Shown in pieces: positions 15,008 through 20,452 of a stretch of 20,452 bases of DNA; position 1 is the stretch's first letter, and each line of letters begins with the position of its first letter. The DNA comes from Candidatus Schekmanbacteria bacterium RIFCSPLOWO2_02_FULL_38_14 (GTDB taxonomy: Bacteria > Schekmanbacteria > GWA2-38-11). The notes under the pieces are model-generated. The model saw only the letters and a list, made by a program, of their open reading frames with translations. It searched no databases and had not been told where the DNA came from. Position numbers and translations under genes: made by a program. The stretch covers positions 37,339-57,790 of the forward strand of contig MGDH01000041.1 of the NCBI GenBank assembly GCA_001790855.1, written 5' to 3'.

Positions 15008-15809
15008 ATTTTTTCTTTGAAATATTCTTTTTAACCTCAATATCAATTCCGTATTCTTCGCCATACTGCTTTATCATAAAAGCAGCATACCTTGCGTAGG
15101 AACTTTTTGGATATCTTGAGAGCAATTCCTTGTAGGTCTTTAAAGCTCTTTCCCTTTCCTCGCCTTCCCAGTATGATTCTGCAAGAAGGATAATTACCAT
15201 TGGTTCTATTTTCTGGTCGGGGTAGTTTTCAAGAAGCCCTCTGAGCCTTCTTGTTGCAGCTCTGTACTCCTTTATCCTGTAATAAAAATTCCCTATATAA
15301 TATTCATGCCTTACAATTCTCTCAGTGCATTTTTTAATCTTTTCCCTGGATTTTGGCGCATAGGGGCTGTCAGGGGTTACTTTCAAAAGATCCCTGAACT
15401 GCTTTATTGCTTCTTCTGTTTTTGACTGGTCAACGTCATAAGGCAGCATCTGGTTATAGAGAGATATCCCAATTCGGTATCTTGCCAGATCTTTACTGCC
15501 ATGGGCAGGATGGTAATCAAGAAATTCCTTGTATTCTGCAATTGCTTCATCATACTTTTTATCCAGATAATAGCTTTCTCCAATCTTGAGACGGACATTT
15601 GAAAGGGTACTGCTTTCAGGAAATTCTATTTTTATTTTTTTAAACGCCTCTACTGCATCTCTGTATTTTTTTTTCTTGAATGCCTTTTCTCCCCTTGTGT
15701 ACAACTCGTTTACTGAAAGGCTGTTTTCAATGGTTTGCTGGGTAGCACAACCGATGGAGAACAATAGAATCCAAACCAGTAATTTAGTGGCTATTCCTGA
15801 GATTTTCAT
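15006..15809 (-). CDS. bamD: Outer membrane assembly lipoprotein BamD-like (TPR)
   Basis: About 267 residues. BamD is the essential lipoprotein of the BAM complex, which inserts beta-barrel proteins into the outer membrane. A lipoprotein signal (MKISGIATKLLVWILLFSIGC) ends in a lipobox-like SIGC, then come TPR helices: LYTRGEKAFKKKKYRDAVEAFKKI, KIGESYYLDKKYDEAIAEYKEFL and DLARYRIGISLYNQML, ending with EEYGIDIEV. I chose the ATG at 15809: minus-strand AGGA lies five bases upstream of it, while the ATG at 15821 has no ribosome site. A plain TPR lipoprotein of the YfiO/ComL class is the alternative. It is the last of four minus-strand genes, ending in the shared terminator. Confidence 0.85.
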   Translation of the reverse strand: MKISGIATKLLVWILLFSIGCATQQTIENSLSVNELYTRGEKAFKKKKYRDAVEAFKKIKIEFPESSTLSNVRLKIGESYYLDKKYDEAIAEYKEFLDYHPAHGSKDLARYRIGISLYNQMLPYDVDQSKTEEAIKQFRDLLKVTPDSPYAPKSREKIKKCTERIVRHEYYIGNFYYRIKEYRAATRRLRGLLENYPDQKIEPMVIILLAESYWEGEERERALKTYKELLSRYPKSSYARYAAFMIKQYGEEYGIDIEVKKNISKKK

Positions 15810-15875
15810 ATTTTCCTGCATTGAGCTGAAGTTTTGTTTGAAATTCAGTATTTTGGATTTAGAGTTTTTTATTAC

Positions 15876-16253
15876 TCAATACATATACCTTCCGTCAGTG
15901 GTAAAGGCGTTCTTTATCAACTCAATCTTTCTTTGTTCCTTTTCACCTGTGATTCCAATAACATCAAAACGGCAGCCTGTTCTCTTTATCCCTTTTCCTA
16001 TAAGATAAGTAAGAGCAGTTTTTACAATTTTTCTCTGTTTCGACGGATTAACAGAGAGTTCAGGCTGGGCAAAATCCTTAGAAATCTTGGTTTTTATTTC
16101 AACAAAAACTATGTCATCCTTATCTCTTGCAATAATGTCAATTTCACCTGCTCTGTTCCTGTAATTTCTTTCCACTATCTGATATCCATTCTTTTCAAGA
16201 AATTTGCAGGCAATATCCTCACCTTTTTTTCCGAGCTCTATTCTTTTTTCCAT
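15876..16253 (-). CDS. YraN/UPF0102 family nuclease-fold protein
   Basis: A 125-residue protein of the YraN (UPF0102) family, small proteins with a restriction-endonuclease-like fold whose role is unsettled. The start LGKKGEDIACKFLEKNGYQIVERNYR, then GEIDII (Glu37, Asp39) and FVEIKTK (Glu52, Lys54) give the PD-(D/E)XK-like acidic and lysine residues. The C-terminal RFDVIGI strand is also present. Length is normal. It lies 62 bp after trpB and about 66 bp before the chosen bamD start. No good ribosome site is visible. The family call is strong; the molecular function is not established by the sequence. Confidence 0.92.
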   Translation of the reverse strand: MEKRIELGKKGEDIACKFLEKNGYQIVERNYRNRAGEIDIIARDKDDIVFVEIKTKISKDFAQPELSVNPSKQRKIVKTALTYLIGKGIKRTGCRFDVIGITGEKEQRKIELIKNAFTTDGRYMY

Positions 16254-16296
16254 TTTAGTTTCTCACTGCCAGTCGCTTATTGTTCGTAGTTTAAAA

Positions 16297-16319
16297 GCAA
16301 AGCTTCGCTCTGCAGCTAC
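16297..16319 (+). repeat. REP-like hairpin with AGCTAC (copy 4)
   Basis: GCAAAGC and GCTCTGC form a 7-bp stem (one A-C mismatch) with loop TTC, followed by AGCTAC. It overlaps the end of trpB: on the minus strand the TAG stop of trpB is read from its GCTAC. Confidence 0.6.
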
Positions 16320-17512
16320 TTTGCTTTTTTTTCCAGCAGCTTCTGTACGTGGATCACATCTTTATCGCCCCTGCCTGAAAGTCCAAGCACTACCAATGAA
16401 TTCCTGCTGAACTTTTTCCTGTGCTTATAAAGGTATGCAATGGCGTGTGATGTTTCAAGAGCCGGAATTATTCCCTCAAGCTCTGATAAAAGCCTGAACC
16501 CTTCAAGGGCTTCATCATCTTTAACAGAAACATATTTTACCCTTTTGATTTCTTTCAGATAGCTGTGCTCAGGTCCTACTCCGGGATAATCAAGCCCGGC
16601 TGAAACAGAGTGAGCTTCCCTTACCTGCCCGTCATCATCCTGAAGTATATAGCACTTGCTCCCGTGAAACACCCCAACCTCTCCTGCCTCAAGCGAGGCT
16701 CCGTGCATTCCTGATTTAAGTCCGTATCCTCCGGCTTCCACTCCAATCAACTCCACTTTATCATCAATGAAAGAATGAAAAAGCCCTATCGAATTACTCC
16801 CTCCGCCAACACAGGCAATACAGTGGGTTGGAAGCCTTCCTTCTTTCCTGTAAATCTGTTTTTTCGTCTCCTTGCCTATTACTGCCTGAAAATCCCTTAC
16901 CATCATTGGATAGGGATGGGGACCGACAACAGAACCGATTATGTAATGGGTATTTTCCACATTCGTAACCCAGTCTCTCAATGCCTCATTTATTGCATCC
17001 TTAAGTGTCCTGCTTCCTGATTTTACAGGAGTTACTTTCGCTCCAAGAAGCTTCATTCTGAATACATTGAGAGATTGCCTTTCAATGTCTTCTTCTCCCA
17101 TGTACACTTCACATTCAAGCCCGAAAATACTTGAAACCGTTGCAGTTGCAACTCCGTGCTGCCCTGCCCCTGTCTCTGCAATTATTCTTTTCTTTCCCAT
17201 TCGCTTTGCAAGGAGAATCTGGCCAAGGGTGTTATTTATCTTGTGGGCTCCTGTATGAAGGAGGTCTTCTCTCTTTAAATATATTTTACCTGTCCTGAGG
17301 CAATCTGAAAGCCTCTTTGCAGAATAAAGAGGCGTTGGCCTTCCCGCATATTCTTCCAGATAATATGAAAGCTCTTCCTGAAATTTCTTATCACTTTTTG
17401 CCTTAAGATACTCTTTTTCAAGCTCCTCAAGAGCTTTCATCAAAGTTTCAGGGACAAATCTCCCTCCAAAAATCCCGAAGTGACCTTTCTTATCAGGTAA
17501 GTTGTATTTCAT
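16316..17512 (-). CDS. trpB: Tryptophan synthase beta chain (TrpB1 type)
   Basis: A 398-residue PLP enzyme that condenses indole and serine into tryptophan. The N-terminus [16 protein letters not shown] is the TrpB1 hallmark. The PLP Lys91 lies in [10 protein letters not shown], the catalytic Glu113 in AETGAGQHG, and the phosphate-binding loop is GGGSN (236-240). Length is normal (E. coli 397). No trpA or other trp gene is in the window; the neighbours are mtnP and yraN, so any TrpA partner must be elsewhere. The ATG at 17512 has no visible ribosome site; the segment before it is A-rich. The last codons and the stop lie on the edge of a hairpin repeat. Confidence 0.96.
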   Translation of the reverse strand: MKYNLPDKKGHFGIFGGRFVPETLMKALEELEKEYLKAKSDKKFQEELSYYLEEYAGRPTPLYSAKRLSDCLRTGKIYLKREDLLHTGAHKINNTLGQILLAKRMGKKRIIAETGAGQHGVATATVSSIFGLECEVYMGEEDIERQSLNVFRMKLLGAKVTPVKSGSRTLKDAINEALRDWVTNVENTHYIIGSVVGPHPYPMMVRDFQAVIGKETKKQIYRKEGRLPTHCIACVGGGSNSIGLFHSFIDDKVELIGVEAGGYGLKSGMHGASLEAGEVGVFHGSKCYILQDDDGQVREAHSVSAGLDYPGVGPEHSYLKEIKRVKYVSVKDDEALEGFRLLSELEGIIPALETSHAIAYLYKHRKKFSRNSLVVLGLSGRGDKDVIHVQKLLEKKAK

Positions 17513-17557
17513 TTTTTTAGTTTTCAGCTAACAAGCGTCAGCATTCAGCTATCAGCT

Positions 17558-17603
17558 AAATCCCCTCTAACCCCTCTTTTTCAAAGGGGGGATGGGGGAA
17601 TTT
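17558..17603. repeat. C-rich/G-rich inverted repeat
   Basis: An imperfect palindrome: a TCCCCTCTAACCCCTCTTTT arm is complemented by AAAGGGGGGATGGGGGAATTT. This type of element (TCCCCC..TAACCC../..GGGTTA..GGGGGA) is a frequent short intergenic repeat in bacteria. It lies between mtnP and trpB with two further repeats. Confidence 0.7.
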
Positions 17604-17641
17604 TTACCGCTTGAATGACATTCTCGGTCAACCTGTAAAGA

Positions 17642-17686
17642 GGCAGAGCAAGGCTCTGCCTGCCTGTTCGGCAGACAGGCAGCTAC
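17642..17686 (+). repeat. Double REP-like hairpin with AGCTAC (copy 5)
   Basis: The first hairpin, GGCAGAGC (17642-17649) with GCTCTGCC (17653-17660), is perfect. The second, TGCCTG (17661-17666) with CAGGCA (17676-17681), is also perfect and is followed by GCTAC (17682-17686). It lies 14 bases from the mtnP stop. It is the only tandem copy of the family here. It is preceded at 17620-17634 by a 15-base sequence nearly identical to 5955-5969. Confidence 0.7.
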
Positions 17687-17699
17687 ATTTTTAATTCTC

Positions 17700-18554
17700 T
17701 CACAGGTATTTCCCAAAAATCTGTTTCAAGTCTTTTTTTATTTTTGCAGGTATCTTATCCTTTGCTGTGATAATCGCATACTTTAAACTCTCAGGGCAGC
17801 TACATTTTCTATGAGGCTTTATCTTTTTTACAGCATTCCTGATTATGCTCTGAGCCATTTTAACATTCTTTCTTATAATTTCCAGCACAGCATCAATTGT
17901 AACATCCTCTTCTTCCTCGTGCCAGCAGTCGTAATCAGTTGCAAGGGCGATTGTCCCGTAGCAGATTTCAGCTTCCCGTGCAAGCTTTGCTTCAGGGATG
18001 TTTGTCATTCCTATTACATCAACGCCCCACTTGCGGTAGATGAGGGATTCTCCTCTTGTGGAAAACTGGGGTCCCTCAATACATATGTAAGTCCCGCCTT
18101 TATGAACCCTTGCGCCTGCTTCTTTTGCTGATGAATAAAGGATACAGGCAAGCTCATCGCAAATAGGGTCTGCAAACTGAATATGCCCTGCAATTCCGTT
18201 ACCGAAAAAGGTACTTATTCTTGTTTTGGTCCTGTCGTAAAACTGGTCAGGGATTACAATATCTCCCGGTCTTATCTCTTTTTTCATGCTTCCAACAGCG
18301 CTTACTGAAATTATCCATTCAACCCCGAGTTTTTTCATCCCATATATGTTTGCCCTGAAATTGATTTCGTGCGGCAATATCCTGTGTCCCTTTCCATGGC
18401 GCGGGAGAAAGACCATTTCTTTGCCGTCGAGTTCTCCCATGATATATTTATCAGAGGGTTTGCCAAACGGGGTTTTGACTTCAGCTTCCTTTACTTCCTT
18501 CAAATCCTTCATTTCATAAAGGCCGCTTCCACCAATTACTCCGATTTTACCCAT
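17700..18554 (-). CDS. mtnP: S-methyl-5'-thioadenosine phosphorylase
   Basis: A 284-residue phosphorylase that splits 5'-methylthioadenosine into adenine and methylthioribose-1-phosphate, the entry to methionine salvage. IGVIGGSGLYEM is the PNP/MTAP phosphate loop, LPRHGKGHRILPHEINFRANI is the family signature, and GPQFSTRGESLIYRKWGVDVIGMTNIPEA holds the base site. ATDYDCW, with two Asp, fits 6-aminopurine (MTA) preference over guanine/hypoxanthine PNP. GGAGG (18561-18565) lies six bases before the ATG. It is the first of the mtnP-trpB-yraN-bamD run, but the 187-bp repeat-filled gap makes co-transcription with trpB uncertain. A 6-oxopurine PNP is the less likely alternative. Confidence 0.92.
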   Translation of the reverse strand: MGKIGVIGGSGLYEMKDLKEVKEAEVKTPFGKPSDKYIMGELDGKEMVFLPRHGKGHRILPHEINFRANIYGMKKLGVEWIISVSAVGSMKKEIRPGDIVIPDQFYDRTKTRISTFFGNGIAGHIQFADPICDELACILYSSAKEAGARVHKGGTYICIEGPQFSTRGESLIYRKWGVDVIGMTNIPEAKLAREAEICYGTIALATDYDCWHEEEEDVTIDAVLEIIRKNVKMAQSIIRNAVKKIKPHRKCSCPESLKYAIITAKDKIPAKIKKDLKQIFGKYL

Positions 18555-18786
18555 CTCTTACCTCCAGGAACAGGTTGATAAATAATTTTTTTTTAAAACT
18601 AACAAAGGAGTTTGTTATTGTCAAGAAACAACAGAAAGACAGGAAACTTCAAGCAAAATTGTCAAAAGAAATTCTCCAGATTATAAAAACAAATTATCCC
18701 AGACATTTCAGATTTTTGTTGTTTTTCTTATCTGGTTATCTTATTATATATAAAAATAAAGTAAAAATTCTTTTGCTTTATCTGAC
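18555..18786. other. AT-rich gap upstream of mtnP
   Basis: It holds the mtnP ribosome site and promoter candidate. A plus-strand reading frame runs through 18575-19069 but is AT-driven, crosses an IS remnant on the other strand and looks like no known protein. I see no gene in it. Confidence 0.5.
18596..18624 (-). promoter_or_regulatory. Candidate promoter of mtnP
   Basis: Minus-strand TTGACA (18624-18619), 17-base spacer, TAGTTT (18601-18596). The -35 is perfect and has the same CTTGACAATAA context as that of the CbiX-like gene; the -10 is weak. Confidence 0.4.
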
Positions 18787-19127
18787 CTATGAGTCTGTCG
18801 TTGCCTTAAATCTCTTCTTCTGCTTGCATTCCAACCCAAGATTTTTGCGTACGCTTAATCCGGCAAACTCCCACCTCAACACCATGCTCTGCCAACTCAC
18901 GCTTGACTCTCGCCAGCTCTATTTCTATATTTGTCTGACGCCTTTGATGCTTGCCTACATCCACAAGCTTACCATTTTTATTCATCTTGACCCAGTAGGC
19001 CTATTGTTGATGAAGGCAAGGACAATCGCCGACCTGCCTCAGTTGCGCTTAACCCCACTTCTTTTATAAGCTTTACTGCTTCCTCTCTAAATTCCTTTGT
19101 GTAATTTTTCTTCGGGATCCTTTCCAT
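18787..19127 (-). pseudogene. IS3-family transposase remnant (OrfA fused by deletion to a piece of OrfB)
   Basis: From the ATG at 19127 the minus strand reads MERIPKKNYTKEFREEAVKL, then KEVGLSATEAGRRLSLPSST, the helix-turn-helix start of IS3-family OrfA. After a one-base frameshift near 18995 it continues YWVKMNKNGKLVDVGKHQRR and IEIELARVKRELAE, the OrfA coiled coil. It then jumps to HGVEVGVCRIKR and, after another shift, LGLECKQKKRFKATTDS, the OrfB segment just before the first catalytic part. The missing centre (ERDILKK-type end of OrfA and start of OrfB) was deleted, with a joint near 18885-18893. The DDE catalytic region is absent, so it is inactive. GGAGGT precedes the ATG. Confidence 0.85.
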
Positions 19128-19279
19128 GATGACACCTCCATCTTTATAATATGTTACTCAACTTTGGTGTCCACTATTTTCAGCTTACCTCAATTTCCGC
19201 AGGAATGACGGTAATTAATTGGACAGCTGTGACTTGCTATCTATTCTCAAAAAAGAAGAATAAGGTTCAGGATAAGTAT
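19128..19279. other. Probable IS end and downstream flank of the rhomboid gene
   Basis: It contains the IS3 remnant's ribosome site (19134-19139) and a possible IS terminus around GGTGTCCACTA (19166-19176). The opposite terminus is not visible. The remaining bases up to the rhomboid stop show no gene. Confidence 0.35.
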
Positions 19280-19996
19280 TCAATGATAGTAGGGTTTGTC
19301 GTTGTTCTGGTCATCATCTTTTGAGATGACCCGCAGTTTTCTTTTCAGACGGTGATATTTAAGCTTAAGATAAGCCTGCCTAAATATCTCCTTAATGTCC
19401 CAGTTTTTAAGATATAAATAACCAAAAATCATTCCTCCGAGATGGGTTATATGGGCAATGCCGTTTCCGCTGGCTGACATTGAAGAGAATAAGGCAACGG
19501 ACCCCATAAGGATTACAAAATGCTTTACCTTTATCGGGAACAGAAAATACAGGTACACCATTCTGTCAGGGAAAAGCATCCCGTATGCCATAAGTATTCC
19601 GTATATTGCACCTGATGCTCCGATTGTAGGGCTAATTGATGTTGGAAGAAAAATTACTGTGCAAATCCCTGCTCCGACGGCACATAATAAATAATATTTT
19701 AAAAAAAATGCTGAACCCCATATTCTTTCAAGGTCCCCGCCAAACATCCATAAGGCAAGCATATTAAAAAAGATGTGGAATAGCCCACCGTGTAGAAATT
19801 GGTAGGTAAAAAGCTGCCAGAAATAAAACTCCCTGATGACCATGTAAGGCACAAGCCCAAAAAAATATATTATTTTGTAACTGGCAAAAAATTGAAGAAG
19901 GAAGACAGCTACATTGGCAATAATCAATTTTTTTATAACCGGGGTTACAGGGAAACCAAAGGAAAGAGACGAACCGCTTCTGTAATAATAGCTCAT
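19280..19996 (-). CDS. Rhomboid-family intramembrane serine protease
   Basis: A 238-residue membrane protein with about six hydrophobic segments. The catalytic serine is Ser128 in GASGAIYG (126-133) and the catalytic histidine is His185 in AHITHLGG (181-188). The HGGLFHIFFNMLALW segment (69-83) supplies the conserved His and Asn of the oxyanion region, and LERIWG is the L1-loop motif. Rhomboids cleave substrates within the membrane; the substrates are unknown here. A charged cytoplasmic tail (KRKLRVISKDDDQ) follows. The start overlaps the stop of the upstream aldo/keto reductase gene by four bases (ATGA), so the two are translationally coupled, although no functional link is known. Confidence 0.93.
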   Translation of the reverse strand: MSYYYRSGSSLSFGFPVTPVIKKLIIANVAVFLLQFFASYKIIYFFGLVPYMVIREFYFWQLFTYQFLHGGLFHIFFNMLALWMFGGDLERIWGSAFFLKYYLLCAVGAGICTVIFLPTSISPTIGASGAIYGILMAYGMLFPDRMVYLYFLFPIKVKHFVILMGSVALFSSMSASGNGIAHITHLGGMIFGYLYLKNWDIKEIFRQAYLKLKYHRLKRKLRVISKDDDQNNDKPYYH

Positions 19997-20452
19997 TGCG
20001 CTACCATTGCTATCAAGTCTTTTATTCTCTGTTTTGTAGGAAGTTCATATGGACATTTTTCTTCGCATTGTCCGCATTCAGAGCAGGTTTTAAGGCTTGG
20101 GAGGAGTCTTTTAGCCATAGTATTAAGCATATATTCTATATTTTCATCCTTTGGCTTGCCATAGCATTTTTGATGGATTCCATGGACAAAGGGAATCATT
20201 ATGTTGGAAGGACATGGTTGACAGTATGAGCATCGTCTGCAAAAATCTTTTCCAAGAGATTCAACATCTTTTTCAAGCGTTAAAAGTTCTTCTTTGGTGA
20301 GTTTTCTGTTTTCTGAAATTATCTTAAAATTTTCTTCAAGTTCCCTTAATGATGCGATGCCCGGAACAATGAGGTCCACATCGTAATCAAGGAAAAAGCG
20401 AAGAGCTAAAGGAATATCCGGTATAACACCGCCACCAAGCGGTTTCATTACG
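19993..20452 (-). CDS. Aldo/keto reductase with C-terminal dicluster 4Fe-4S domain (3' part)
   Basis: The C-terminal part of a gene that runs off the right edge; the visible ATG at 20448 lies inside the protein, not at its start. The end of the aldo/keto reductase barrel is seen (KPLGGGV, then PLALRFFLDYDVDLIVPGIASLRELEENF). It is followed by two 4Fe-4S motifs: CRRCSYCQPCP (Cys 70, 73, 76, 79 from the visible Met) and CSECGQCEEKCPYELP (Cys 122, 125, 128, 132). This fused form is common in anaerobes and is thought to couple NAD(P)H- or ferredoxin-linked electron flow to carbonyl reduction. The substrate is unknown. It is the upstream gene of the rhomboid pair. Confidence 0.9.
   Translation of the reverse strand, partial: VMKPLGGGVIPDIPLALRFFLDYDVDLIVPGIASLRELEENFKIISENRKLTKEELLTLEKDVESLGKDFCRRCSYCQPCPSNIMIPFVHGIHQKCYGKPKDENIEYMLNTMAKRLLPSLKTCSECGQCEEKCPYELPTKQRIKDLIAMVAQ

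Noticed and set aside
15586-16289. Overlapping plus-strand reading frames rich in Phe and Ser
   Set aside because: Shadows of bamD and yraN on the opposite strand.
23-17686. Repeated hairpins as a CRISPR array
   Set aside because: Copies are kilobases apart, lack identical repeats and regular spacers, and no cas gene is present.
18575-19069. 164-residue plus-strand reading frame
   Set aside because: It has no ribosome site, is AT-driven and hydrophobic by composition, and its second half is antisense to an IS3 transposase remnant.

Overview
The window is about 20.5 kb of AT-rich bacterial chromosome. The organism looks Gram-negative: it has a BamD-like outer-membrane assembly lipoprotein and an exported protein with a Sec signal. 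It also looks at least partly anaerobic, with a CCG-type Fe-S electron carrier and a dicluster 4Fe-4S aldo/keto reductase. Single-copy housekeeping genes (holA, holB, nadE, trpB, mtnP, yraN, a tRNA-Ala gene) are mixed with short hairpin repeats. No photosynthesis gene, phage module or CRISPR array is visible. I cannot fix the phylum from sequence alone; a non-photosynthetic, metagenome-type lineage (Nitrospirota, Schekmanbacteria or deltaproteobacterial grade) would fit.

Region 1 (1-4980): a three-gene minus-strand unit encodes two VAO/GlcD-type flavoproteins on either side of a GlcF/HdrD-like Fe-S protein, probably one membrane-associated 2-hydroxyacid or alcohol/phenol dehydrogenase complex. 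A 332-bp divergent promoter region with a perfect 10-bp hairpin separates it from region 2.

Region 2 (4981-7014) is the most interesting part. A plus-strand gene encodes a homologue of ferredoxin-dependent bilin reductases (PcyA/PebA/PebB/HY2 family). It converges on a minus-strand gene for an exported, two-lobed CbiX-like (tetrapyrrole chelatase-fold) protein. Two tetrapyrrole-related genes side by side, without photosynthetic context, suggest an undescribed bilin or linear-tetrapyrrole function.

Region 3 (7081-7841): a vapBC toxin-antitoxin pair with a clear promoter and operator. The vapC toxin gene is broken by a one-base frameshift that removes its last acidic residue.

Region 4 (7842-12138): nadE and two MFS exporter genes in one minus-strand operon with a good promoter.

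Region 5 (12162-15007): holA and holB, translationally close, where holB carries a large internal insertion; then tRNA-Ala(GGC) with its own strong promoter and a bidirectional terminator.

Region 6 (15006-18554): mtnP, trpB, yraN and bamD, all on the minus strand.

Region 7 (18555-20452): a decayed, internally deleted IS3-family element, then a rhomboid protease gene overlapping the 3' end of a 4Fe-4S aldo/keto reductase gene that runs off the right edge.

A dispersed family of perfect hairpins followed by GCTAC recurs at gene ends and supplies or abuts some stop codons.
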